64,000 nt of DNA from CAWHYG01 sp963833505 (GTDB lineage: Bacteria; Eisenbacteria; RBG-16-71-46; CAIMUX01), in assembly GCA_963833505.1 (NCBI GenBank), contig CAWHYG010000004.1, positions 372,001 to 436,000 of the forward strand, given 5' to 3'. The translations under genes were made by a program, and so were the position numbers. The notes below the pieces were generated by a model. That model was not told where the DNA came from. It saw nothing but the letters and a program-made list of their open reading frames with translations, and ran no database searches. Below are positions 43,901 through 51,391 of this stretch, piece after piece (position 1 is the stretch's first letter; each line of letters opens with the position of its first letter).

Positions 43901-44577
43901 TTCCGGCCCCAGGTGAGGGCCGATCGGAAGTCGTGGCGCGAGAGGCAAAGGGATCCCATCCCGAACAGCCCGGCGAAATCGTGGGAATCCTGATCGAGCG
44001 CCTTGTGAAAGAGGGTGTCGGCGGAGCTGTAGAAGCGGGGATCGGCGGTGGATCGGGCGAAATCCAGATAGACCAGACCGAGCTTGCCCATCGCCTCGGT
44101 ATCCGTCGGGTTCTTGGCCAGGCGGAGCCGGAGCTGCAGGATCTTCCGATCGCCGGCCGGGTCGTCCTCCATCCCGAGGGACGATTGGGGATTGATGACG
44201 GTGGGCCGTCCCGGGCCGCCGGGCATGATGGGCGGCGCCGAAAGCCCCGCCGCGGGGTTCCGCGCCGTGGAAAGAGAATCCGGCGATGGGGATCCTCCGG
44301 ATGAGGACGGTCCTGATCCTGCTCTCGGCGCGGAAACGCCATCGGCCGCCCGGTTCCCCTGAGCGGAGGCAGGGGTTCCTGGTGCGGCGCCCGCATTCGC
44401 CGGCGTGGCGGCCCGGCTTCCAGGTTCCGGCTGCTCCCAGTCGCGATCCTGCTGCACCGGCAGCACCAGCTCATCCGCGAATCCGACGGCGGGGAGAGCC
44501 AGGAATCCGAACATGGGGACCAAGATCGCAAGCTCCATGGCCGCGGCGAGAACGGCGCCCGTGCGCGAGAGGATCAT
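40972..44577 (-). CDS. TPR + TonB-dependent receptor fusion protein
   Basis: From ATG 44577 (AGGAGG 9 bp upstream) the protein has 1201 residues. It starts with a signal peptide (~1-36, LALPAVGFADE), then a ~100-residue Ser/Pro/Gly-rich linker, then 8-10 TPR units at ~145-525 (e.g. AMGKLGLVYLDFARS, AGLFGMGSLCLSRHDFRSAL, GDLLFRQGKVDEAEGVYREV). Without a break comes a TonB receptor: plug at ~560-690 (LQRTGDVMEAVPGVVISQHSG, YYLRGFNLDHGTDLS, LPTHAHGQGYADLNF, IPELVSGIQYRKGTY) and a barrel to ~1201. The DUF4331 gene lies 155 bp upstream and co-directional. In other bacteria separate TPR, TonB and DUF4331 genes of this type cluster; a single-chain fusion is unusual. Cargo is unknown. Confidence 0.88.
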   Translation of the reverse strand: MILSRTGAVLAAAMELAILVPMFGFLALPAVGFADELVLPVQQDRDWEQPEPGSRAATPANAGAAPGTPASAQGNRAADGVSAPRAGSGPSSSGGSPSPDSLSTARNPAAGLSAPPIMPGGPGRPTVINPQSSLGMEDDPAGDRKILQLRLRLAKNPTDTEAMGKLGLVYLDFARSTADPRFYSSADTLFHKALDQDSHDFAGLFGMGSLCLSRHDFRSALTWGRKALSAYPRSAPVLGVLVDANIELGRYSEAQKVLDAMLAIRPGLTSCSRASYLRELHGDLDGACAAMDMAARDGRPGSLDVAWCRSQLGDLLFRQGKVDEAEGVYREVDAERPGYPRALAGLARVAEARGNLGAAGRLLGVAVDAFPLAQFVIELGDLNAALGDHEQAERYYSQVRKAAEDARRNGLNVDLEMALFEVDHGADPVATAERAAKTYTDRPSLQAAHMYAWVLYRAGRIKEATAMIDRALSLGMRDPEWFYHAGMIYRAAGKETQAAQYLRAALAMNPAFSLVDAAEARKALAEVSGKSALASNDNNGLLTLAPIEISASRPRHPADPASASQGEIASNTLASRPLQRTGDVMEAVPGVVISQHSGEGKANQYYLRGFNLDHGTDLSMAVSGMPVNLPTHAHGQGYADLNFMIPELVSGIQYRKGTYFADEGDFSAAGAANISYRNSLDASEVKLTTGGDGFRRGLLAGSAGFAGGQALAALELSENNGPWVHPDQFRKVNGVLRFSRNDGPRSYNLTAMGYDGRWNSTDQVPVRAIESGMISRFGAIDPSDGGWSHRYSLSGEFQQDGPGRVTKANAYVFNYQLNLYSDFTYFLDDPVNGDQFEQADRRNVAGFGLSQLRSATWFHRKVENTFGAGARNDDIGGVGLYHTRQRERLETIRLDRVMETSGAVWAQNEIAWSPKVRTLTGLRADDYRFDVHSSLPVNSGRSNAALLSPKLSVLLGPWDGTEMFLNAGYGFHSNDARGATIRRDPKTGDPADRVTPLVRAKGGEIGMSSAAGTRLSGSISLWDLDLQSELLFLGDAGTTEPSRPSRRTGVEVNTVYALTRKLRADGSVAFSRARFTNADPVGNRIPGAPEEVISGGLSYQNARGWTAGFHVRQFGSRPLIEDNSVRSKPSTLLSSSIGYRLGGRWTATLECFNLANAKASDIDYYYTSRLPGEPADGVAGIHTHPTAARTFRLALTTDLRK

Positions 44578-44732
44578 CTGGACATACCTCCTGGACGGCG
44601 ATGCAGGATCCGGAGTGACGCGGAGCCGGGCCGGATCATCGGGTTTGAGTTTGGGGGCCGGAGTTCCCGTGAACACCGGCCCCCTCGATCCGAATCGTTC
44701 ATGGTCCGGACCGGACTCGGGAACCGGAACCT

Positions 44733-46532
44733 CTACTTCTCGAGAGTCATCTTGCGAACGATCGACTGGCCGCCGGCATCGACCCTGTAGAAGTAGGTGC
44801 CGGAAGCCACCTGCTGGCCGGCTGCGTTCACGCCGTCCCAGACGGTCTCATAGTCGCCCGCCGCCTTGTCCTCCCGGACGAGCGCGCGGACCTCCCGCCC
44901 CATCACGTCCATCACCTCGACCGTGACCGGGCCCGCAGTGGGCACGCGATAGGCGATCCGGGTCGATCCGCTGAACGGATTCGGGCTGGCCGTCTGGGCC
45001 ATCCGGACGTCCGCCTCGCTCTTGGAAAGCGCGGTCGGAGCCGCCAGCGGGCTTCCCAGCTTGTCCAGACCGTTCACCGGCGTGCTCCTGGCCGCGCTCG
45101 GCCCCTCGGGGAGACCATGGGAATCGGCGAATCCCTGGTGCGGCGAAGCGACATAGGGGAACTGATCCAGGAAGGGAACGTCGTTGTGATCAACTCCGTC
45201 TCCGAGCTGGTTGGCCAGAGGATCGAGATTCCAGTCCGGGTGGAAGAGCTTGTAGGTCACGCCCGCGACCGCCTGGACCTCGATGTCGGTCACGTCGTCC
45301 TCGAGACGCCGCCCGTTCGGGAATCCATCCAGGTTCCCGCCGAGCAGGCCCATCCGGCTGAACTGCTGGCTGTGGCGGTCCGTCGGAGGAATGGCGACGT
45401 TGAGGCGCATCTCCTCGCACGGAACGACGTTCGGCGGCTGGTTCAAGCCCTGAAGTCCGGTCAGGAAGACCGCCACGAGGTCGTCGCGGCCGGTGAGAGG
45501 CACGTTGAGCCCGTAGAGGGCATGAAGAAGGCCGGCCAGCTCCGGAGTCTCGACGTAGGGCAGGAACTGCCCGTCGCCCGAGGGATAGGAGTTGTTCCAG
45601 AGGTCCTTCTTGCCGAGCGGGATCACCACCTCGTTGACCAGCGGCATGCCGAGGCGGGAGATCTGGACGAACGGCCCGCTCCCTTGCGGGGGATTGCCCA
45701 TGTTGTTCAGCGTCGTCATCTGGCGGCGGCTGGCGGTGGCCCAGACTCCGATCACGGCATCGGGGTCACTGGGACCCGAGGGGGTCTTGCGGTCCTTGGT
45801 CAGGAGACTGATCGGAATCTGGAGCGCGATCGTATGGCAGTTGAATCCGGCCAGGCCGTCGATGCCGCCGCCCATGTTTCCGGGCAGGACGCGGATCGTC
45901 AAGAGGTCGAAGAGCCCGCCCAAGTCGACGAAGAACGGATCGTCGCGAGGTCCGCAGAACACCTTGATCCCGTTGGGAAGCGTCTGGATCGCGGCGTTCG
46001 CCAGGTTGTCGTAGTTCGGAGTGGACTTGGGACCGATGTTGCACGGCGGCGTCGGCAGGTTCGTCCCCAGGACCGAGGAGAAGGAGCCCTGGCGGACCAA
46101 GGTCAGGTTGTAGAACTGACGGACGTTCCAGTTCGGATCATCCAGGCTCAGGATCGGCCCGGTGTTATAGAGGAACGTGTTGGGATTCCGGATCGAAGTG
46201 TTGAAGGTGAACTGGAACTCGATGTCCGACTGGGCATCGCCTTTGTTGTCCACGTGGATCGTGTAGAGGACGTCGTCGGAGAAGCGGTTGAAGTTCGGAC
46301 CTCCCGCCGGCTCCTCCATCGGGATGTAGTTCGCGATCAGGGTCACGGTCGAAGGGTTGTCCGGGCTGACAAAGGCGTAGGTGTCGGTGTTGTCCGCGGT
46401 CGGGTCCTCGCTGATCAGCGGGGCTTCCCGGTGGCTCGAGGCCAGAAGCGCGCTCGGGACCAACGCCATCACGGCCAGGCCGAGGACGGCGCCGGCGGTC
46501 GCGGCCGTACGGTGGAGCAAGGAACGATGCAT
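44733..46532 (-). CDS. Secreted DUF4331 protein with C-terminal sorting domain
   Basis: ATG 46532 has AGGAGG 6 bp upstream (ATG 46556 with GAGGGAG is the alternative). The 599-residue protein has a signal peptide (MHRSLLHRTAATAGAVLGLA...LLAS), then the DUF4331 start SSHREAPLISEDPTADNTD and family features such as TYAFVSPDN, IEFQFTF, FVDLGGLFDLLTIR, VIGVWATASRRQM. The last ~85 residues (ASPNPFSGSTRIAYRVP ... VEVMDVMGREVRAL ... GTYFYRVDAGGQ) are an FlgD/T9SS-type sorting domain. It is therefore probably displayed on or released from the cell surface. It is first in an operon with the TPR-TonB receptor fusion, so binding or processing of a ligand taken up by that receptor is a reasonable inference. 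The family's biochemical role is unknown. Confidence 0.9.
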   Translation of the reverse strand: MHRSLLHRTAATAGAVLGLAVMALVPSALLASSHREAPLISEDPTADNTDTYAFVSPDNPSTVTLIANYIPMEEPAGGPNFNRFSDDVLYTIHVDNKGDAQSDIEFQFTFNTSIRNPNTFLYNTGPILSLDDPNWNVRQFYNLTLVRQGSFSSVLGTNLPTPPCNIGPKSTPNYDNLANAAIQTLPNGIKVFCGPRDDPFFVDLGGLFDLLTIRVLPGNMGGGIDGLAGFNCHTIALQIPISLLTKDRKTPSGPSDPDAVIGVWATASRRQMTTLNNMGNPPQGSGPFVQISRLGMPLVNEVVIPLGKKDLWNNSYPSGDGQFLPYVETPELAGLLHALYGLNVPLTGRDDLVAVFLTGLQGLNQPPNVVPCEEMRLNVAIPPTDRHSQQFSRMGLLGGNLDGFPNGRRLEDDVTDIEVQAVAGVTYKLFHPDWNLDPLANQLGDGVDHNDVPFLDQFPYVASPHQGFADSHGLPEGPSAARSTPVNGLDKLGSPLAAPTALSKSEADVRMAQTASPNPFSGSTRIAYRVPTAGPVTVEVMDVMGREVRALVREDKAAGDYETVWDGVNAAGQQVASGTYFYRVDAGGQSIVRKMTLEK

Positions 46533-46685
46533 GAGGATCCTCCTGTCGGTGTTCATGGCTGTGACTCCCTCAAGCGGACCAGGAACCCGTCCGCGGGAGG
46601 CCGGCCGGCCCGGCCCCAACGGGCCCGGGTTTCCGCCGACGACAGAATGGTCCCAGGAATCGCTGCTCACCCGACAGACCGGGAG

Positions 46686-46705
46686 CTGCTCACTCTCTGC
46701 TCACT
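46686..46705. promoter_or_regulatory. 11-bp-period direct repeat upstream of the SGNH-TPR 2 gene
   Basis: CTGCTCACT occurs at 46686-46694 and again at 46697-46705, an exact 9-bp direct repeat with 11-bp period, as in PhoB/OmpR-type regulator boxes. It lies in the divergent gap between DUF4331 and SGNH-TPR 2. TTGATAAC (46720-46727), a possible -10, follows 15 bp later in the direction of SGNH-TPR 2. Confidence 0.4.
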
Positions 46706-46789
46706 TTCACGTTTTTTTCTTGATAACATGGAGCGCAGGAAGGATCGCGGCGGCGGCCGCGGGGTCGTTGCAACCCAAGGGGGGAAAAC

Positions 46790-48787
46790 ATGAGCAAGCG
46801 CCCGGACCGGCCCGGCAAGGCCCGAAAGCCATCCACCTCCGCCTCCCGCCGGCCTCCCTTGAGCACGCCCCAGAAGGTTCTCCGGGGCGTGTTCGGGATC
46901 GTCATGGCGGTCTTCATGGTGGCTTGCCTCGAGCTGGTCCTGCGCGTGGCCGGGTACGGGCCCGATCTCCGCGTCTTCAAGCCGACCGAGATCCTCGGCC
47001 GGAAGTTCTGGGAGTTCAATCGGGACATCAGCCTCCGGTACTTTCCGCTGGGGATGGCCAAGGAACCCGGCTTCGCCCGTTTCCCCGCGACCAAGGCGCC
47101 CGGCACCTATCGCGTGTTTTCACTGGGCGAATCCACCACGGCCGGCGATCCCTACGGCGCCGAGGCCTCCTACTCCGCGTTCCTGCAGCCGATGCTCCAG
47201 GATCTTCATCCCGACCGGACCATCGAGGTCATCAACCTCGGGATCGTGGCCGTTTCGAGCGCCGACGTCCTGAATCTGCTGCCGGAGGTGCTCAAGCACG
47301 AGCCGGACGCCATCCTCATCTATACCGGCCACAACGAGGCCTACGGCGCCGACGCCGTCCTGTCCGGCGTGCGCGGAACCGTCGATACCCGCTGGCAGAT
47401 GAAGGCGCGCATCTGGCTGCGGAACACGCGGATCGGCCGCCTCCTGCAGAACGTCGTCTACCAGTCGCGCGTCCAGAAGGGCAAGGCGCCGCAATCCTTC
47501 GGCATGGAGCTGATGCGCGGCAAGGTTCTTCCGCATGAAAGCGCCCTGCATCGGAAGATGCTCAACATCTATCGGGGCAACCTCGAAGAGATGGTCGATC
47601 GGGCGACGCGGAAGGGCGTGGACGTCCTTCTCTGCACCGAGGTGACCAACGAACGGGATCAGTCTCCGTTCGGCTCCGCTCACGGCCCGCGGTTCTCGCA
47701 GAGCCGCCAGGGCGAGTGGGACAAGTGCCTGGCCGAGGGCAAGGCGGCGATGGAGAGCGGCCGGTTCAAGGACGCCCTGCCCCCGTTGAAGCAGGCCGAG
47801 GCCATCGATTCCTGCTATGCGGAAGTGCGGTTCCGGATCGCTCGCTCTGAAGACGCGCTGGCGCGGGCGGGAGGCGATTCCACGCTGCTCGTCGAAGAGC
47901 GCCGGGAGTATCGGGCGGCGCGCGACGAGGATATCGTCCATTTCCGATCCTGTACCGATGAAAACCAGATCGTCCGCGAGGTGGCGTCAAGGAACGCGGG
48001 CCCGCACCTGCTGCTCGTCGACCTCGAGCGCGAGCTGGAAGCCGTGTCTCCCGGGGGCCTTCCCGGCAATGAGATCATGACCGAGCACGTTCATCCGATC
48101 ATCCTCGGTCACGAGTTCCTGGCGGAGCGGATCTGCCGCGATCTGAGCAACAGCCCTCTCGAAGCCAGGCTCGGGCCGGCCGACCTCTCGCGGCTGCGGA
48201 AGCCCGCGGACTACATGCAGAGCCTGGGCATCTCCAATGTCGAAGAGGCCGTCGGGCTGTACCTCACCGTGCGCTTCAAGCTCTCGAAGTGGCCGTTTCC
48301 CGGCGCGTATGAAAACGGTCTGGTTGCAGCCCGGTTGAACGATCGGATCCACCAGCTCACCACCGGACTCGACCCGATCACGGCCGGCGTCTTCGCCGAC
48401 TTCGTCGCCGGACGCTTCGAGAACGGCTACGACTACGGCTATCGACACCTGGAGATCGCGCATCGGGCGCTGGCCCAGAACATCCTGCCCCAGGCGATGG
48501 ACAACTACCGCCTCTGTGAAGCGTACTGGGGCCCACGGGCGGAACTCGATCTCAACATGGCGCAGGCCAATCTCCTGGCCCATCACTACACCCAGTGCGA
48601 CAGCCTGTTGGACCTCGCCGCCGCGCTCGATGCGAAGCTCTACCGCGTGCGATTCGTTCGTGGAATGCTCCGCTGGAACCAGGGACGCATGCCGGAGGCG
48701 AAGTCCGAGCTCACGGACTATCTGAAGCTCGAGCCGACCGGCATCTTCGCCAACGCGGCGCGGCAGGTGCTCGGCCGGATCCAATAG
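46790..48787 (+). CDS. Membrane-anchored SGNH/GDSL hydrolase with C-terminal TPR (paralogue 2)
   Basis: The 665-residue protein is a full paralogue of 31937-34036. A basic N-terminus is followed by a transmembrane helix (~32-52), the SGNH nucleophile motif LGESTTAGDPYG (Ser near 115), GHNEAYG (~180-186) and TEHVHP (431-436, catalytic His435). TPR-like helices follow (AMDNYRLCEAYWGPRAELDLNMAQ; FVRGMLRWNQGRMPEAKSELTDYL). AAGGGGGG lies before the ATG. A possible PhoB/OmpR-type box and -10 are in the upstream gap shared with the divergent DUF4331 operon. Both paralogues keep every catalytic motif, so both are probably functional; they likely act on acylated envelope glycans, though no substrate is shown. 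Confidence 0.87.
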   Translation: MSKRPDRPGKARKPSTSASRRPPLSTPQKVLRGVFGIVMAVFMVACLELVLRVAGYGPDLRVFKPTEILGRKFWEFNRDISLRYFPLGMAKEPGFARFPATKAPGTYRVFSLGESTTAGDPYGAEASYSAFLQPMLQDLHPDRTIEVINLGIVAVSSADVLNLLPEVLKHEPDAILIYTGHNEAYGADAVLSGVRGTVDTRWQMKARIWLRNTRIGRLLQNVVYQSRVQKGKAPQSFGMELMRGKVLPHESALHRKMLNIYRGNLEEMVDRATRKGVDVLLCTEVTNERDQSPFGSAHGPRFSQSRQGEWDKCLAEGKAAMESGRFKDALPPLKQAEAIDSCYAEVRFRIARSEDALARAGGDSTLLVEERREYRAARDEDIVHFRSCTDENQIVREVASRNAGPHLLLVDLERELEAVSPGGLPGNEIMTEHVHPIILGHEFLAERICRDLSNSPLEARLGPADLSRLRKPADYMQSLGISNVEEAVGLYLTVRFKLSKWPFPGAYENGLVAARLNDRIHQLTTGLDPITAGVFADFVAGRFENGYDYGYRHLEIAHRALAQNILPQAMDNYRLCEAYWGPRAELDLNMAQANLLAHHYTQCDSLLDLAAALDAKLYRVRFVRGMLRWNQGRMPEAKSELTDYLKLEPTGIFANAARQVLGRIQ

Positions 48788-48861
48788 GATCGCCCGGTGA
48801 CCGCGACCTCACGTCCCCCGCGTTCCCCGATTGCCGGTACATCAACACGGCCGGCGCGCTC

Positions 48862-49830
48862 TCAGTTCCCCTTCTCCGCGGTCGATCCATCGACTGTATA
48901 GCTGATGACCCGCGTGACGGACCCGAGCTTGCGCCCGTCGACCTCCACGTAGGCGCCGGCGGGGAGATAGTTGAGCGGCTTCCCGGCCATGCCCGGCAAG
49001 AGGACGTCGCGGCCGCGCGAAAAGGTGATGCGGTCGGAATCGAGGTGCCCATAGAGGAACTGGGCTTGTTCGGGATGCTGGTTCGCTTCGGAGATGTCGA
49101 CCGGCACCCAGGCCTTGGCCCCTTCATCGTAGAACCAGGCCCAGCAGTGATAACCGCCGGCGTGGTTTGTCTCCCCGCCGGGCAGGGTGGCGTAGCCCAT
49201 CTCGAACCGTGCCGGCACCTTTTCGACCCGCGAGAGCGACATGAAGAGGGAGTGGAAATCCGTGCAGTTGCCCCGGCCCACGGAGCAGGCGCGTTCGGAA
49301 TCCCCGTTGCCCCAGCCCGGAACGGACTTGTCATAGACCATCCGGGTCCGAACGTAGTCGAACCGCGTGCGGCTGGTTCCGCCCACGCTGTCGGCCAGCG
49401 TCTGAAGGCGAGGGCTGAGGCTGACCAGCGCCTCAGGGCGCAGATAGAGCGCCCGTTGCTCGGCGCTCAACCTCGCCGCTTGCGGGCCTTCGACCGGCCG
49501 CCTCACCACCCGGGCGGAAAGCTCGATGGAAAAGCTCGCCGGGGGCGAGGGAATCCTCACCAGCGCCACCTGGTTGTGAAAGGTCGGATCCTCCACCAGC
49601 TTCCATGGCCAGGCGGTCTCGATCTTGAGGTCGGACACCTGCTGCTCGGGCAGCGTCTGCGGAACCGCGATCCAGACCCGCGCTTCCTTCGCGCCCTCCG
49701 GCGCCTGATCAACCCGGATCGTCCAATGCAGATCGTAATGCCGGACACTGGTGTCGGGACCGTCCGCCCGCACCGCCGAGAAGACGGCCAGGGCCAGCGC
49801 CACACCGCCAAGAAGAGCCTTGATCTTCAT
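48862..49830 (-). CDS. Secreted transglutaminase-like protease/amidase domain protein
   Basis: ATG 49830 is preceded by GGAG (the frame also allows 49836). The 322-residue protein has a signal peptide (KIKALLGGVALALAVFSAVRAD), an N-terminal beta domain (HYDLHWTIRVDQAPEGAKEARVWIAVP) and a transglutaminase-like core with the full triad: Cys189 in RGNCTDFHSLF, His228 in GGYHCWAWFY and Asp245 in WVPVDIS. Proteins of this kind act in the periplasm or outside the cell, as peptidases or amide-bond forming enzymes. It is transcribed alone and converges on SGNH-TPR 2. Specific substrate unknown. Confidence 0.88.
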   Translation of the reverse strand: MKIKALLGGVALALAVFSAVRADGPDTSVRHYDLHWTIRVDQAPEGAKEARVWIAVPQTLPEQQVSDLKIETAWPWKLVEDPTFHNQVALVRIPSPPASFSIELSARVVRRPVEGPQAARLSAEQRALYLRPEALVSLSPRLQTLADSVGGTSRTRFDYVRTRMVYDKSVPGWGNGDSERACSVGRGNCTDFHSLFMSLSRVEKVPARFEMGYATLPGGETNHAGGYHCWAWFYDEGAKAWVPVDISEANQHPEQAQFLYGHLDSDRITFSRGRDVLLPGMAGKPLNYLPAGAYVEVDGRKLGSVTRVISYTVDGSTAEKGN

Positions 49831-50568
49831 GAGCAATCTCCATTCCCGCTCCCTTCCGGGCGCAGCGCGGATGACCGGACTGTAGACCCGGAAGGAGAGC
49901 CTGATTTTTCCGGACCGGAGAGCTAGGGCGGCGGGCGCAGACCTGCGCCCGGCGCGTCCACTCAGCGGCTGCCGAATTGACCGGACACAGGACCTTCCTT
50001 CGTGGATGGGAACTCCGTTGACAGCACGAGCTCCTCCGGTTGCGCGGGTGGAAGCTCGTCAGTTACACAGAGGATGGCGATCCGGATGGCTTGAAGTCAA
50101 GCGAGGAACCACCGACGCGAGGGAGGCCGCCTCGACTTCGGCTGCCGGCGGCACCCACGGCGGCACCAGTGATAGCTGTCCTCGTTGCTGAGCCGGGACC
50201 CACCACTCCTGATAATCCCGGTCGCGGCGGGTGGGCGCGCCCCGTCCCACCGGTTCCGCGCTCCATGCCAGCCGTGCCGCGTCCCGTCCTACCGGTTCCG
50301 TGCCCGATGCCACCAGCCCTCACGCGTGGATCTCGAGGCTCACCGGCCGCGGCGTCAACTGTGACCGCGTCAACAGTCGCTGAGTCCGACTTCTGATCCG
50401 GCTCGCCGGCTGGCCGATCCCACGAGGCCGGACCGGTGGTCGTCGAATCCCGTGTCTGATCCGGTTGCGTGCCGGCGCTGAGGTCGGTCCCGGACACCGT
50501 CCCGGGGGCCGTCTCGGGCGCGGTCTCGGACGCCGGCACGGTCACGCGCGAGGAGGCCGATCGGGAAA
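49831..50568. other. Long region without a supported gene; repetitive G+C-rich sequence
   Basis: These ~740 bp contain open frames but none with protein-family character or a consistent codon pattern. Part of it is internally repetitive: variants of CGTCCCACCGGTTCCG recur at about 50250-50300, and GTC/GGC-rich near-repeats (CCGTCCCGGGGGCCGTC, GGGCGCGGTCTCGGACG) lie at 50490-50530. It separates transglutaminase and HAD genes and should include the transglutaminase promoter. Confidence 0.5.
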
Positions 50569-51252
50569 CTACGTGCCCGCCCGCTCCGGAAACAGTCCGG
50601 CCACCTCGTTCAACGAAGGAGATCGAACCACGGCGTGCGCGAGCGCCTCCAGCTCGGCCACCTTGGGATTGAAGGCGACGGTGAAGCCGGCGATGGCGGC
50701 GATCTTGAGATCGTTGACGTTGTCTCCGACGAAGGCGCACCGCGCAAGCGGCAGGTTGTACAGCTCCGACAGATGGATGAGCGCGCGGGCCTTGCCCTCC
50801 ATGTCGTAGGGCGTCGCCTCCCAGCCGGAGAGCCGGCCTTCAGCGTCGAAACGAAGCCGATTGGTGAAGACGGCGTCGAACCAGGCGCGCGGGAAGAACT
50901 CATCGAGGACGACGTCGAGGGTCCCCGAAATGACAGCCAGGCGATAGCCGCGGGCCCGCAGCGTGCACAGGGTTTCCTTCGCGCCATCGACCGGCTTGAG
51001 GCGAAGAACCTCCTTCCGGATCTCCTCACGGGTGGCGCCGGCGCTGATCCAGCCTTCCACGTCGAGAGCCACCCAGGTGGCATAGTCGATCCGGCCTTCC
51101 CGATAGTCGAGGTAGCGGGCGACATTCACGCCGTCGCCCCCCGCAAAACGGCGGTTGAGAAGCTCCCAGATGATCTTCCCTTCCGGGTGGTCGACCAGCG
51201 TGCCGTCCACGTCGAAGGCAATGAGAGCGATGTCCCTCGACCGCACTGTCAT
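50569..51252 (-). CDS. HAD-superfamily phosphatase (SerB-like)
   Basis: The 227-residue protein has the HAD motifs: I, FDVDGTLVD with Asp14/Asp16; II, LAVISGTLD; III, the conserved Lys in DMEGKARALIHLSE; and IV, FVGDNVNDLKIAAIAG. The helical cap after motif I (IIWELLNRRFAGGDGVNVARYLDYREGRIDY) and the overall size are as in phosphoserine phosphatase-like enzymes (HAD-IB). It should dephosphorylate a small cytoplasmic metabolite; serine synthesis is possible but not shown. Upstream lies a tandem 36-bp repeat, then nfo in the same direction. Confidence 0.87.
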   Translation of the reverse strand: MTVRSRDIALIAFDVDGTLVDHPEGKIIWELLNRRFAGGDGVNVARYLDYREGRIDYATWVALDVEGWISAGATREEIRKEVLRLKPVDGAKETLCTLRARGYRLAVISGTLDVVLDEFFPRAWFDAVFTNRLRFDAEGRLSGWEATPYDMEGKARALIHLSELYNLPLARCAFVGDNVNDLKIAAIAGFTVAFNPKVAELEALAHAVVRSPSLNEVAGLFPERAGT

Positions 51253-51260
51253 GACCGCCC

Positions 51261-51391
51261 TGTCACGTCACTCGTCCGCATGGATCAAGCCTCCTGCGTC
51301 ACGTCGCTCGGCCACATGGTTCAAGGCTCGTGCATCACGTCACTCGGCCGCACGGTTCACGGCTCCGTCATCATGTCGCCGGGCCTCACAG
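51261..51391. repeat. 36-bp tandem repeats between nfo and the HAD gene
   Basis: Three imperfect units and a partial one: 51261-51294, 51295-51330, 51331-51366, and part of a fourth to 51391. Each contains TCACGTC, then CTCGGCC or variant, then CATGGTTCA-like sequence and GGCTCC-like end. The partial copy runs into the 3' end of nfo. No open frame is conserved across units. Confidence 0.8.

Noticed and set aside
45117..46793. 558-codon rightward open frame
   Set aside because: Antisense to the DUF4331 gene; composition is dominated by Val/Arg/Asp as expected for a shadow frame.
50063..50740. 225-codon leftward open frame before the HAD gene end
   Set aside because: Low-complexity Gly/Thr/Arg sequence overlapping the true HAD frame; no ribosome site and no family character.
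51261..51391. CRISPR-like array
   Set aside because: The units are contiguous imperfect tandem repeats without unique spacers; no cas genes are present.
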